64,000 nucleotides of DNA from Xanthomonas floridensis (GCF_001642575.1 NZ_LXNG01000012.1:62001-126000); one strand, 5' to 3'. Counted from the stretch's first letter, positions 47,859 through 57,514 are shown. Notes: generated from the letters alone by a model not told the origin. A program made the numbers and translations.

Positions 47859-47983
47859 GTCACATGGCGTCTGTCGGCCTGCCCTCAGGATAGCCGGCAG
47901 CGTCGATATTTATGTCTCCACGCTTATAGCGTAGGCCGCATCTTCCATACGACGCACGCAGCCGGTGTGGCTACAGTCGCGCC

Positions 47984-48700
47984 ATGACTTCCGTTACGCA
48001 CGCGTCCAGACCCACCTTGCTGCTGCTCTGCGGCCTGCTGTGCGACGCTGCCATCTGGCAGCCGCAGCGCGACGCACTGTCAGATCTGGCCGATGTGCAG
48101 GTGCTGGATTTCCCCGGGTTCGACAGCATCGTGCAGATGGCTGCCCACGTGCTGGCTGTCGCACCGCCGCTGTTTGCCTTGGCCGGACATTCGATGGGGG
48201 GGCGGGTTGCGCTGGACATCATGCGTCAGGCGCCCGAGCGGGTAACACAGCTGGCACTGCTCGATACCGGCATCGCGCCGCGTCGCGATGGCGAACGCGA
48301 GGAACGCCAGGTGCTGGTGGATCTGGCACAAACGCAAGGCATGCAGGCGCTGGCGCTGGCCTGGTTGCCACCGATGCTGCACCCCGCACGCAGCGCCGAT
48401 ACCGGTTTGATGCAAGACCTCAGCGCGATGGTGCAGCGCCAAACCGCACACAGCTTTGCTGGCCAGGTCCACGCCTTGCTGGAGCGCCCGGATGCCGCGC
48501 CAGTGCTTGCGCAGATCCGCTGCCCCACCTTGCTGGGTGTCGGGCGCCAGGACGCCTGGAGCCCGCTGGCACGGCATCAGGACATGGCACGGCGCATTCC
48601 GCACGCGCAGCTGGTGGTGTTCGAAGACTGCGGGCATATGGCGCCGGTGGAAGCGCCCGCTGCCGTCAGCACCGCGCTACGCGAGTGGCTGAGCACGTGA
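47984..48700 (+). CDS. Alpha/beta hydrolase
   Basis: A 238-residue alpha/beta-hydrolase-fold protein. Nucleophile elbow GHSMGGRVALDI, an early oxyanion-region LLLLCGLLCDAAIWQP, acid ADAW-like region (GRQDAWSPL) and catalytic His in DCGHMAPVEAP. The size fits 3-oxoadipate enol-lactonase or related esterases. It opens the plus-strand run leading to the outer-membrane channel and ring-cleavage genes, so a role in aromatic breakdown is possible but unproven. Start at ATG 47984. Confidence 0.85.
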   Translation: MTSVTHASRPTLLLLCGLLCDAAIWQPQRDALSDLADVQVLDFPGFDSIVQMAAHVLAVAPPLFALAGHSMGGRVALDIMRQAPERVTQLALLDTGIAPRRDGEREERQVLVDLAQTQGMQALALAWLPPMLHPARSADTGLMQDLSAMVQRQTAHSFAGQVHALLERPDAAPVLAQIRCPTLLGVGRQDAWSPLARHQDMARRIPHAQLVVFEDCGHMAPVEAPAAVSTALREWLST

Positions 48701-48805
48701 TCGCCCGTGCCGTAGGCGGCAGCTCGGTCGTCTCGGCAATTGCCCTGCGCTGAAGTATCGCCAGCGCTTTATTCGTGTCATTCCACTGCCAAGGGAGGCT
48801 GCTGC

Positions 48806-49237
48806 GTGTCTGCAGACATTTCGATCATCGTTGCCTGCGAACAGCTGATTCGCCAGTTCGCTTTGCACAACGACCGCCATGAGCACCAGGCGCTGGTTGC
48901 GCTGTTCACCGCCGACGGCGTATTTGTACGACCGAGCGCGCCGGACGTGCCCGTGCATGGACGCGACGCGATCCTTGAATCCTTCCGTGCTCGCGCGCCA
49001 CGCAATACCTGTCATTTGATGCTCAATACCCTGGTCAGCGTTCAATCAAGCACGCTAGCCCACGCGCATAGCCATGTGTTGCTATACAGCGCGCCGCAGA
49101 CCAATGCAGCTGTTCCCTGGACGGCACAGGCACCCGCATTGATCGGCACCTTCGACGATGTGCTGGTGCACCAGGACAACCAATGGCTGTTCAAGCAACG
49201 CGTCGGTGCATTGCTGCTGCACGTCGAAGCGCACTGA
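48806..49237 (+). CDS. NTF2-like/SnoaL-type small protein
   Basis: A 143-residue protein with the NTF2-like cone-fold pattern: helix ACEQLIRQFALHNDRHEHQALVALFTADGVFVRP, then VHGRDAILESFRARAP, and strands ending in QWLFKQRVGALLLHVE. Such proteins include dehydratases, isomerases and subunits of ring dioxygenases. Start is GTG 48806, preceded by AAGGGAGG at good spacing; no ATG fits better. Placed before the outer-membrane channel and ligBA, it may act on an aromatic intermediate. Confidence 0.78.
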   Translation: MSADISIIVACEQLIRQFALHNDRHEHQALVALFTADGVFVRPSAPDVPVHGRDAILESFRARAPRNTCHLMLNTLVSVQSSTLAHAHSHVLLYSAPQTNAAVPWTAQAPALIGTFDDVLVHQDNQWLFKQRVGALLLHVEAH

Positions 49238-49358
49238 CCGAGATTGACCGCTGTTTGCCTGTTCAACGATGCCGCCGGCCATTGCAAGCGACATCTCGAC
49301 ACTGCTCTCCCCCCAGTCGCGTTGCCTCAATCGCCCATCCTCGTTGGAGAATCGCCTA

Positions 49359-50387
49359 GTGGAACGCGCATGCTCGTCTGTTGGTCGTCGTCGCTCATCG
49401 CCCTGCTCGCATCGCCTGCGCGCCGGCAGCTTGACTCTGCTGCTGGGTGCACTCGCGCCGGCGGCAGCCTTTGCACAAGCCGTGCCCGACACGGTTCCGG
49501 TGCCGCAGGGCATCAACCTGGGGGGCACCAGCTTTTTCGACGGTTTTGGCTCCACCCAACCCGGCTGGACGGTGATCGAATATCTGCGCCATGCGCACTT
49601 GAATGCCGTCCTGGATGCGCAAGGCAACGATTCGCCGGCGTTTCGTGATCCGAAGATCAGCAGCTCGGCAGCGCTGACCCAGCTCATCTATGTCACGCCC
49701 TATCAATGGTTGGGCGGCACGATTGCCATCGATGCCATCGTGCCGTTGGTCAACCAGAATGCTTCGTTTGCCGCCGACAGTCCGGTGCGGTTGAGCGACA
49801 ACGGATTCGGCATTGGCGATATTGCGGTCGGGGCGGCATTGCAGATGCCGCCGGTGATGCGCAATGGCCGGATCCTGCTGTTTCAGCGCTTCGCCCTGGT
49901 GGCCTTTGCACCGGTGGGCAAGTTCGATCGCGACATCGCGATCAACCAGAGCACCGGTTACTGGTCGTTCTCGCCGCATTGGGCATTCACGGTACAGCCC
50001 ACCGATAACTGGGAGGTCAGCATGCGGCTGCACTACATGTACAACTTCCGCACCGACCGTGCCGGTGGGGTGCCGCCAATCCCCGGCTTCCAGTTCCGCA
50101 ACGGCCAGGCAGGCGATCTGGCATGGCTGAATTTTGCCAGCTCGGTCAAGGTGACCGAGCAGCTGCGGGTCGGTGTCAACGGCTTCTATCTGCAGCAGCT
50201 ACAAGACAACCGGACCAACGGCCAGCGCGTGCCCGACAGCAAGCGCACCCAGTTCTACATGGGGCCAGGGCTTTCGTGGCGGTTGGACGCGAAGAACGTC
50301 CTCAATTTCAATGTCTACCTGCCGGTCGAAGTCAAGAACTCGGTGGCCGGAAACACCTTCAACCTGATGTTCGTGCATTCGCTGTAG
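49359..50387 (+). CDS. Outer-membrane channel of the phenol meta-degradation (MetA_deg) type
   Basis: A 342-residue beta-barrel protein with signal peptide (LRAGSLTLLLGALAPAAAFAQA) and alternating amphipathic strands ending in an aromatic/hydrophobic final strand (NTFNLMFVHSL). The pattern NLGGTSFFDGFGSTQPGWTVIEY and SFSPHWAFTVQPTDNWEVS matches the family of outer-membrane transporters encoded with aromatic-degradation genes. Start is most likely GTG 49359, with GGAGA 8 bp upstream; an ATG at 49269 is less plausible. Probably lets aromatic acids cross the outer membrane for ligBA or the hydroxycinnamate enzymes. Confidence 0.8.
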   Translation: MERACSSVGRRRSSPCSHRLRAGSLTLLLGALAPAAAFAQAVPDTVPVPQGINLGGTSFFDGFGSTQPGWTVIEYLRHAHLNAVLDAQGNDSPAFRDPKISSSAALTQLIYVTPYQWLGGTIAIDAIVPLVNQNASFAADSPVRLSDNGFGIGDIAVGAALQMPPVMRNGRILLFQRFALVAFAPVGKFDRDIAINQSTGYWSFSPHWAFTVQPTDNWEVSMRLHYMYNFRTDRAGGVPPIPGFQFRNGQAGDLAWLNFASSVKVTEQLRVGVNGFYLQQLQDNRTNGQRVPDSKRTQFYMGPGLSWRLDAKNVLNFNVYLPVEVKNSVAGNTFNLMFVHSL

Positions 50388-50527
50388 CGCGCGAGCTGGC
50401 CCGCGCGCCACGGCATGGCGCGTATGGACCATGTCTGCTGCTCCGCAACGGGCGGCAGGCGCAGTGCGGCACGCGATGGAGTGCCCGCCACAAGAGAGGT
50501 GGCAGTGCTGCGAGAGCCGGCGGCGAG

Positions 50528-51202
50528 TCACAGCCCCATGCTGTGCCGCTGCGTATTTGCATGTTCGCGGAATAGCAACTCCGCACGCGCGCCATCGCGT
50601 TGTTCGATGGCCGCAACAATCGCGCCATGCTGGCGGTGACCGTAATAGAGATCGTCGTAGGTAAGCGTGGCCGAGCGCTGACCAAACACCACATTGACCG
50701 GACTGACGAACGGCACCAGCGTGCAGCGGTCCACCGTTTCGGTGAGGATCGGTTTGTTGGCCGCCACCACGATGGCCCGATGAAAGCGCGCATTGATCGC
50801 GCCATAGGTCTGCTCGTCGCCAGCACTGAGGCTGCGCTTGGCAAACAGCCGGTCGCCTTCGTACAGACAATCGTGCAGGGTGGAGAGCAGTGCGGCGGAT
50901 GCGCCTTGTTCGGCCACGGTGCGCGCGGCCATGCCTTCCATCAGCGCGCGCACTGCCAGTGCATCCAGGCTTTCCTGCTGGCTGAAACGCCGTACCGCGT
51001 AGCCACGGTTGCCGATCTGCACCAGCAGGCCCTCCTGGCACAGCGCCGGTAACGCCTGGCGGATAGGCGTGCGCGAAATGGCCAGGCGCTCGGCCAGGGC
51101 CGCCTCGGTGATGCGCTCGCCCGGGGCAAAGGTGCCGCACAGGATCAATTCGCGTAGCTGCTGGACCGCTTGCAGTCGGTGGTTGTTCGCCATTGGCTCC
51201 AT
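50528..51202 (-). CDS. GntR-family (FCD/VanR-like) regulator
   Basis: Transcription factor of 224 residues. N-terminal winged helix LRELILCGTFAPGERITEAALAERLAISRTPIRQALPALCQEGLLVQ with recognition helix SRTPIRQAL; C-terminal all-helical FCD ligand domain containing the metal/ligand histidine segment INARFHRAIVVAANKP and the later GHRQHGAIVAAIEQRDG. Divergent from ligB, so it very likely controls ligBA in response to an aromatic acid. Two in-frame ATGs (51202, 51193) are possible starts. Confidence 0.88.
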   Translation of the reverse strand: MEPMANNHRLQAVQQLRELILCGTFAPGERITEAALAERLAISRTPIRQALPALCQEGLLVQIGNRGYAVRRFSQQESLDALAVRALMEGMAARTVAEQGASAALLSTLHDCLYEGDRLFAKRSLSAGDEQTYGAINARFHRAIVVAANKPILTETVDRCTLVPFVSPVNVVFGQRSATLTYDDLYYGHRQHGAIVAAIEQRDGARAELLFREHANTQRHSMGL

Positions 51203-51430
51203 TCTCTCGCGCCGCACCGCAGCGCACGTTCCTTCGAAGGGGAAACTCGCAATTACTTGTATAAAAACCTTGCGGATGAGAGCGCTTGGTGGCAATTTGG
51301 ATCCCAAGGATACCGTTTTGGCGGTCCGGAGTCGTTGGTCGTCCTCGTTGGGATCCATTGCAGTGGATTCCGGCCCAATCTAAGGACGTGCACTCAGCCG
51401 GTTGGCCGAGGTACGTCGCAGGAGCGCAGC
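51203..51430. promoter_or_regulatory. Divergent control region between the GntR gene and ligB
   Basis: 228 bp shared by two divergent genes. An AT-rich block CAATTACTTGTATAAAAACC at 51250-51269 stands out from its GC-rich surroundings and is a plausible promoter/operator segment for the GntR protein. The ligB ribosome site is CAGGAG at about 51419-51424. Confidence 0.45.
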
Positions 51431-52327
51431 ATGGCAAGCATCATCGGCGGCATCGGGACATCGCACGTTCCCACCATCGGGGTGGCCTATGACAAGGGCA
51501 AGCAGCAGGATCCGATATGGAAGCCGCTGTTCGACGGCTACACGCCGGTCGCTGCCTGGCTCGCGGAACAGCGGGCCGACGTGCTGGTCTTCTTTTACAA
51601 CGACCACTGCACCACGTTCTTCTTCGATCTGTATCCCACCTTCGCCCTTGGCGTGGGGGAGCGCTTCCCGGTGGCCGACGAGGGTGCGGGGTTGCGCAAC
51701 CTGCCGCCGATCCGTGGCGATGTCCAGCTGCAGGCGCATATCGCCGAATGCCTGGTCAACGACGAATTCGACCTGACCGTGTTCCAGGACAAACCGATCG
51801 ACCATGGCTGCGCCGCGCCGCTGCCGCTGCTGTGGCCACATGTACCGGACTGGCCGGGCACGGTGGTCCCGATCGCCATCAATGTCCTGCAATATCCGCT
51901 GCCGACCGCGCGCCGCTGCTACCGGCTGGGCCAGGCCGTGCGCCGGGCGATCGAATCGTATCCGCAGGATCTCAGGGTGGTGGTGGTCGGTACCGGTGGC
52001 CTGTCGCATCAGATCCACGGCGAGCGCACCGGTTTCAACAACACCGAGTGGGACATGGAATTCCTGGATCGCTTCCAGCATGCCCCCGAATCACTGACCG
52101 ATCTTACCCACACCGACTATGTGCGCCTGGGTGGAGCCGAAAGCGTCGAGCAGATCATGTGGCTGGCCATGCGCGGCGCGCTGGATGGGCCGATCCGCAA
52201 GCTGCACCAGAACTACTACCTGATGACGACCACCGCGATGACCGTGGTGCTGTACGAGCCTGGCATCGAGTCCGCCGATGCGCCGCGTTCGGCCGAGCTG
52301 TTGGCACGCACCGCCAACGCGGCATGA
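51431..52327 (+). CDS. ligB: Protocatechuate 4,5-dioxygenase-type beta subunit (LigB)
   Basis: Catalytic subunit of a class III (type II) extradiol ring-cleavage dioxygenase, 298 residues. Iron ligands match the LigAB pattern: H12 (GTSHVP), H59 (YNDH) and E240 (GGAESVE), with the catalytic base H193 in GTGGLSHQ. Expected to open protocatechuate between C4 and C5 to 4-carboxy-2-hydroxymuconate semialdehyde; gallate or methylgallate are alternatives. ligA follows 10 bp later. No further meta-pathway genes (ligC, ligI, ligJ, ligK) are in the window. Confidence 0.93.
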   Translation: MASIIGGIGTSHVPTIGVAYDKGKQQDPIWKPLFDGYTPVAAWLAEQRADVLVFFYNDHCTTFFFDLYPTFALGVGERFPVADEGAGLRNLPPIRGDVQLQAHIAECLVNDEFDLTVFQDKPIDHGCAAPLPLLWPHVPDWPGTVVPIAINVLQYPLPTARRCYRLGQAVRRAIESYPQDLRVVVVGTGGLSHQIHGERTGFNNTEWDMEFLDRFQHAPESLTDLTHTDYVRLGGAESVEQIMWLAMRGALDGPIRKLHQNYYLMTTTAMTVVLYEPGIESADAPRSAELLARTANAA

Positions 52328-52337
52328 GGAGAGACAG

Positions 52338-52697
52338 ATGAATCCGCAAGTACACGGGATGGAGAAGATCGACGGCACCTACGTGTTCGATCTGCGCACC
52401 AGCAACCGCGCGCTGCGCCTCAATCGCTTTTTCTGGCACATGATCCGGGCCCCATGGCGCGACCGCTTTCTGCAGGATGCGGAAACCTTGATGCAGGAAG
52501 CCGAACTCACCGAGCACGAAAAGGAATTGATCCGGGCGCGCGACTGGCTCGGCCTGGTTCAGTATGGCGCCAATTTCTTTGTGATCGAAAAGTTCGCCCG
52601 CGTGGTGCGTATGACCAATCTCCAGGTCTACGCCATCATGCGCGGCGAATCCTTCGAAGCATTCATGCAGACGCGGCGGGTTCCCGAGGCGCGCTGA
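52338..52697 (+). CDS. ligA: Protocatechuate 4,5-dioxygenase-type alpha subunit (LigA)
   Basis: A 119-residue helical small subunit that covers the LigB active site. Segments YVFDLRTSNRALRLNRFFWHMIRAPWRDRFLQDAETLMQEAELTEHEKELIRARDWLGLVQYGANFFVIEKFARV match the LigA family. Start at ATG 52338 with GAGGAGAG upstream, 10 bp after ligB. Gene order is ligB then ligA, the reverse of the classic Sphingomonas ligAB. Confidence 0.93.
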   Translation: MNPQVHGMEKIDGTYVFDLRTSNRALRLNRFFWHMIRAPWRDRFLQDAETLMQEAELTEHEKELIRARDWLGLVQYGANFFVIEKFARVVRMTNLQVYAIMRGESFEAFMQTRRVPEAR

Positions 52698-52762
52698 GCT
52701 GCGCGCCCTGGCTGTGTCGGTCCGGGCGCCGTATTCCGACTTCCCAACGTAAGGCCCACCCC

Positions 52763-53764
52763 ATGACCATGTCCTCCGTGTTCTTCGAACACCGCATCAA
52801 GGTCCGGCATCTACGTGTCATCGAGGCGCTGGACCGGCAAAAAAGCCTGCTCCGCGCCTCGCGCGTCTTGAATGTCACCCAGCCCGCGCTCACGCGCGCC
52901 CTGCAGGAGATCGAGGAGATCGTCGGCGCGCCCCTGTTCGAACGCCATTCGCGTGGCGTGCGGCCCAATGCAATGGGCGAAGTGCTGGTGCAGACCGCGC
53001 ATGTGGTGCTGGGCCAACTGCGCCGTGCGCAGGACACCTTCGAAGGCCTGCTGCAGGACGATGCGCTCACGATCACCGTGGGCGCGCTGCCGGTGGCAGC
53101 AAGCGGCTTGCTGCCTGCAGTGCTGGCCGCGCTCTACCGCGCCGAACCCACGCTGCGCGTGCGCCTGCTGCATGGACGCACCGATGAGCTGCTGCCCAAG
53201 CTGGCGGGCAATGAAGTCGACCTGGTGGTGGGGCGGCTCTATCCGCTGGCCCGCTACGATGCCTTGATCCGCAAGGTGTTGTACCAGGACCCGATTGCGC
53301 TGGTGGCGCGTAGCGATCACCCGCTGTTTGCCAATGGTCCGGTGCGGATTGCCGAGGCGGCAGCCTACCGGCAGGTGCTGCCGACGCTGAGCCAGCACGT
53401 GGAGCGTGACGTGGCGCAGGTCATGCGCGAACACGGGCTGGCCACACGCGACCAGCTGCGTTCCAGCTCGGCCAGTTTTACCCGCGAGATCCTGCTCGGC
53501 ACCGATAGCATCGCAGTGATGCCGAGCATGATGGTGGCCGGCGATATCGCACGTGGCGAGTTGCGTGCGTTCCAACTGCAGCAACCCTCGCAGGCGCGTG
53601 CCGGTGGGGTGATCTATCGCGACAGCAGCGCCATCCACAAGCCGGGTGTGCGCCTGCTGCTGCGCGAGCTGGAACATCAACTCGCGCTGATGGCCGAGCA
53701 AGGCGCGGTGTGGGTGGACAACCAGGTTGGCGAAGACGACATCCTGCTGGATGCGTCCGCGTAA
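52763..53764 (+). CDS. LysR-family regulator
   Basis: Transcription factor of 333 residues: N-terminal helix-turn-helix RHLRVIEALDRQKSLLRASRVLNVTQPALTRALQEIEEIVGAPLFERHSRGVRP and a periplasmic-binding-like effector domain (ITVGALPVAASGLLPAVLAALYR ... VDLVVGRLYP). The sequence pattern is close to the GbpR/PcaQ group, which controls sugar or protocatechuate catabolism genes. It follows ligA by 65 bp on the same strand and so is a second potential regulator for the ring-cleavage genes. Confidence 0.9.
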   Translation: MTMSSVFFEHRIKVRHLRVIEALDRQKSLLRASRVLNVTQPALTRALQEIEEIVGAPLFERHSRGVRPNAMGEVLVQTAHVVLGQLRRAQDTFEGLLQDDALTITVGALPVAASGLLPAVLAALYRAEPTLRVRLLHGRTDELLPKLAGNEVDLVVGRLYPLARYDALIRKVLYQDPIALVARSDHPLFANGPVRIAEAAAYRQVLPTLSQHVERDVAQVMREHGLATRDQLRSSSASFTREILLGTDSIAVMPSMMVAGDIARGELRAFQLQQPSQARAGGVIYRDSSAIHKPGVRLLLRELEHQLALMAEQGAVWVDNQVGEDDILLDASA

Positions 53765-54362
53765 GTAGCGGCAGCTCGCTCTTTGCCAGTGGGGCGCTGC
53801 TTCCCTGGCCAGGATGGCGGGGAGTGGAACCTCGGTACGGCGCTGTGCGTGGTCTCCTCGATCAGTCCGCCACGGTGTACGCCAGCGTGATGCTCCTGCA
53901 AGGGAAGCGTCCCGCAGCGGTGGGAGGTCATTCCACCGCCTTGACAGGACGCATGCGGTGGCAGACAGCATGCAACGCATGGTTGGTTGCTGCTCCGCTT
54001 GACTGGCACCAAGCGTGCCGAATGCGCGTGACTGGCGCCGCCTTGAGCCACCGTTCGGATGTGTGTCGCAAAGTAGGTGTCCGCCAGAATATGCATTGCT
54101 TGGCGTCCATCATCTGGCGGCAGGTAATCGGTCTGCATCCTGCATCCTGGGCAGAGGCCAGCCACATCGTTGACATCAACCAAACCTGCGTACTGCCAAT
54201 GCGCATCAAGCCATGCTCCTGCGTGGTGTGAATCGTCGGGCATCGGCTGGCGTGACAAATGGCCGCCGTCGTTGGTGGCGTGATGATCTGAGCCACCGTG
54301 ATAGATCCAGACGAGCGTGTGCAGCAGTGGGTCTGCACACGCTCGCAGGCCCAGTGATGGGA
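53765..54362. other. Gap between the convergent LysR and fcs genes
   Basis: About 600 bp between convergent genes. I see no gene, repeat or strong hairpin. Long open frames antisense to it are shadows of the neighbouring genes. Confidence 0.4.
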
Positions 54363-55841
54363 TCAGGATTCGCTCGCCAGCGCATCCTTCAGGCGCGCTT
54401 TCTGCAGTTTGCCGGTGGCCGTGCGTGGCAATGCCTCGACCACCCGCAGGTGCTTGGGCACCTTGTACTTGGCCAGGCGCTCGATCAGATAGCTGCGAAT
54501 CTGCTCGAGATCCGGCGCCTCGTCGGCCGGCACGATCGCCAGGTAGCCCACCTCTCCCCACTGCGGATCGGCCATGCCGACCACGGCGCATTCGCGGATC
54601 TGCGGGTGATCGACCAGGACGGCTTCGATCTCGGCGGGATAGACGTTTTCACCGCCGGAAATGAACATGTCCTTCTTGCGATCGACGACCCAGAAGAAGC
54701 CATCGGCATCGCGCTTGACGATATCGCCGGTGCGGAACCAGCCCTGCGCATCGCGCATCTCGGCGGTTGCCTGCGGGTCACCCCAATACCCCGGGGTGAG
54801 ATTGGGGCCACGCAGCAACAGCTCGCCAGGCGTGCCCGGCGGACACTCGTTTCCGTCGCCATCCACAATCCGCGTCTGTACCGTCGGCGATGAAATACCT
54901 GCCGCCCCGAGTTTGCTGCGGATCACCTCGCAGTCCACCGACATACCGAACACCGTGCCGGCTTCACTCATGCCGAAGCCGCATACCATCGGGATGCCGT
55001 CTTCCAGCCAGCCCAGCAGATCGTCGCTGGCATGCGGCGCGCCACCGCTGACCAGCGCGGTGAGGTGACGCAACGAGGCAGGATCGAAGCCAGGCTGGTT
55101 ACGGAACGCCTGCATCATCTGCGGCACGCCAACGTAGTGGGTGATCCCCAGTGAGGGATTGCCGAGCCAGTCCAGGGTGCGTCTGGGCTCGAAGCCGCTG
55201 GAAACCTGGATCGAACCGCCTAGCGCGAGCGCCGGGCGCACATTGGTGGCTAGGCCGATGATGTGGAACATCGGCGCTTCACACAGAAAACTACTTCCCG
55301 CATCCACGCGCGTGGTGACGCCGAAATTGTGCGCTACCTGCTGCAGGTTCTGTTCGCTCAGCATCACGCCCTTCGGCTGGCCGGAGGTGCCCGAGGTAAA
55401 CAGGATCAGGCTGACGCGTTCGGGCGGGATATACGGTGTTTCGGCAGGCGTGAGCGTGCGGGCGCTGTCGATGAAGGCGGACACTGTCTCTACCGGTGCG
55501 CGTCCGGCGGCGACGTCGTCGCCCAGCAGCAGGCGTGGTTCTGCACGTTGCAGCAGGGCGTCCAGCTCGTTGGCGCTCAGCCGCCAGTTGAGCGGAACAT
55601 AGATCGCGCCTACCCGTGCACAGGCGAAGTGGAGTGCGACCTGCCAGACCGAGTTGCGCGCAATGACCGCGAGCCGTTCGCCGTCGACACAGCCGCGTGT
55701 CTGCAGCAGGGCGGCCAGGCGGCCAATCAGGTCGTCCAGTTCGGCGTACGTCCATTGCTGCTCCAGCAGCAGGTCGCGGGCGGCAAGCCGTCGTGGCGTA
55801 AGCCGTGCATGGAACGAGATCGAATCGGTCGGCATGGTCAT
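54363..55841 (-). CDS. fcs: Feruloyl/hydroxycinnamoyl-CoA synthetase
   Basis: Adenylate-forming enzyme of 492 residues activating ferulate, p-coumarate or caffeate with ATP and CoA. Core motifs: LILFTSGTSGQPKGVMLSEQN (phosphate loop), CGFGMSEAG, GWFRTGDIVKRDADGFFWVVDRKKDM and the C-terminal catalytic Lys in RTATGKLQKARLK. ANL enzymes vary in substrate; the assignment rests on linkage to ech and vdh. Start at ATG 55841 (MTMPTDSISF). Third enzyme gene of the marR-ech-vdh-fcs run, separated from vdh by about 200 bp. Confidence 0.9.
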   Translation of the reverse strand: MTMPTDSISFHARLTPRRLAARDLLLEQQWTYAELDDLIGRLAALLQTRGCVDGERLAVIARNSVWQVALHFACARVGAIYVPLNWRLSANELDALLQRAEPRLLLGDDVAAGRAPVETVSAFIDSARTLTPAETPYIPPERVSLILFTSGTSGQPKGVMLSEQNLQQVAHNFGVTTRVDAGSSFLCEAPMFHIIGLATNVRPALALGGSIQVSSGFEPRRTLDWLGNPSLGITHYVGVPQMMQAFRNQPGFDPASLRHLTALVSGGAPHASDDLLGWLEDGIPMVCGFGMSEAGTVFGMSVDCEVIRSKLGAAGISSPTVQTRIVDGDGNECPPGTPGELLLRGPNLTPGYWGDPQATAEMRDAQGWFRTGDIVKRDADGFFWVVDRKKDMFISGGENVYPAEIEAVLVDHPQIRECAVVGMADPQWGEVGYLAIVPADEAPDLEQIRSYLIERLAKYKVPKHLRVVEALPRTATGKLQKARLKDALASES

Positions 55842-56044
55842 GGCACTGTCTTCCGAAAGCGGAGTGGGGAGTGACGGTGGTGAGTGCGACGGTGACGGCA
55901 GAAGGTTTGCTCGCACGCCGGAATCGGCGGCGATGGTTCATGTGACGCGTTGCGGTCGATCGGCAGCAGGCAGCTACCGATGCGCTTCACAATGCAGCGC
56001 ATCGCGCTTGCGCGCGCGCTGGCACACCGCCGGTCCGCAGCGTG

Positions 56045-57514
56045 CTAGCTGAGATAGACGGTCTTGGTTTCAAGAAACGCATGCAGCCCCTCGACGCCGC
56101 CTTCGCGGCCGATTCCCGAGTGTTTGAAGCCGCCGAACGGCATGTCGATATCCACCCACATGCCATTGATCGAATGGCTGCCGCTGCGCACGCGACGCGC
56201 GATGCGATACGCGCGATCACTATCTTCGCCATAGACGGTGCCGTGCAGGCCGTAGTCGCTGGCATTGGCCTTGGCGATCAGATCTGCCTCATCGTGATAG
56301 TCGATGAAGCTCACCACCGGGCCGAAGATCTCTTCGCGTGCGATGGTCATGTCCGGTGTGACGTCGGCAAATACCGTCGGTTCGATGAAGAACCCGCGTG
56401 GCAGGTGCGCCGGGCGACCACCGCCCATGACCAGGCGCGCGCCTTCGGCGCTGCCCTTGGCGATATAGGACTGTACGCGCTCCAGCTGCCTGCCCAGTGC
56501 CAGCGGGCCCATGCCGGTGTCGGCAGCGAACGGGTCACCCAGCGTGATTGCTCCCAGGGCCGCGCAATACGCCTGCAGGATCTCTTCGCGTCGCTGCACC
56601 GGCACCAGCACACGGGTCAGCGCAAAACACACCTGGCCGGTAATCGGTATCGAGTAGGGCACCAGGCTGGGCAACACCTTGGCCAGATCGGCGTCCTCAA
56701 GCACGATGGCGGCCGACTTGCCACCCAGTTCCAGGCCACATCGCGCCAGGCGCTGCGCGCAGGCAACGCCGATCAGCCGTCCTGCCTGGGTGGAACCGGT
56801 AAAACTGACCTTGTTCACCAGCGGGTGGCCGATCAGCTGTTCGCCGACCTCGCGACCGCCCGGCACCAGGTTGAACACGCCATCGGGTACGCCTGCGGCA
56901 CTGATGCACTCGGCCAGGATATAGGCATCGATCGGCGTTTCCGGCGACGGCTTGGCCACCACCGTGCAGCCGGCCGCCAGCGCTGCGGCAACCTTGTAGC
57001 AAAGCAGGACCAGGGGTGCATTCCACGGCGTGATTGCCGCAACCACGCCCACCGGCTCCTGCACCACGTGCACCAAACCGCCGTTGGCGCGTGCTCGCGA
57101 TTCGACAAATGGGTGGGTGGCGATCAGATCACCGTAGTAGTCGAACAGGCCCGGGGCCTGCTGCGAGGCGCGACGACTGAAGCCGATGGTGGCGCCGACC
57201 TGGCCGGTCCAGGCCTCGGCCAGCTCCGGCAAGCGTGCGTGCAGCTGCTCGGCGACGCGTTTGAGCACGGTTCCGCGCTCGGCAGGCGACAGCTGCGGCC
57301 AGGGGCCGCTATCGAAGGCACGATGCGCGGCAGCCACGGCAGCCTCGACATCTGCGGGGGACGGCTCGGTGTAGCGCAGCAGACGCTCTTCTGTATGTGG
57401 GGCGATCACATCGACAACGCGATCACCGTTGCTGGCGCGCCACTGGCCATCGATGAACAGGCCATTGGGTCCACGTGCGGCGATCCCGCGCAGCGTAGCG
57501 GATAAGGCTTCCAT
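56045..57514 (-). CDS. vdh: Vanillin/benzaldehyde dehydrogenase
   Basis: NAD(P)-dependent aldehyde dehydrogenase of 489 residues. Motifs: TPWNAPLVLLCYKVAAALAAGCTVVAKPSPETP (cofactor site), SFTGSTQAGRLIG, LELGGKSA with the general-base Glu, GQVCFALTR with the catalytic Cys, and EEIFGPVVSF. Expected to oxidise vanillin, p-hydroxybenzaldehyde or protocatechualdehyde produced by Ech to the acids. Assignment to this substrate class comes from operon context. Start ATG 57514. Confidence 0.92.
   Translation of the reverse strand: MEALSATLRGIAARGPNGLFIDGQWRASNGDRVVDVIAPHTEERLLRYTEPSPADVEAAVAAAHRAFDSGPWPQLSPAERGTVLKRVAEQLHARLPELAEAWTGQVGATIGFSRRASQQAPGLFDYYGDLIATHPFVESRARANGGLVHVVQEPVGVVAAITPWNAPLVLLCYKVAAALAAGCTVVAKPSPETPIDAYILAECISAAGVPDGVFNLVPGGREVGEQLIGHPLVNKVSFTGSTQAGRLIGVACAQRLARCGLELGGKSAAIVLEDADLAKVLPSLVPYSIPITGQVCFALTRVLVPVQRREEILQAYCAALGAITLGDPFAADTGMGPLALGRQLERVQSYIAKGSAEGARLVMGGGRPAHLPRGFFIEPTVFADVTPDMTIAREEIFGPVVSFIDYHDEADLIAKANASDYGLHGTVYGEDSDRAYRIARRVRSGSHSINGMWVDIDMPFGGFKHSGIGREGGVEGLHAFLETKTVYLS

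Noticed and set aside
53677..54591. A 304-codon minus-strand open frame spanning the gap before fcs
   Set aside because: It overlaps the ends of both the LysR and fcs genes in wrong frames, and its residues show no domain or signal features.
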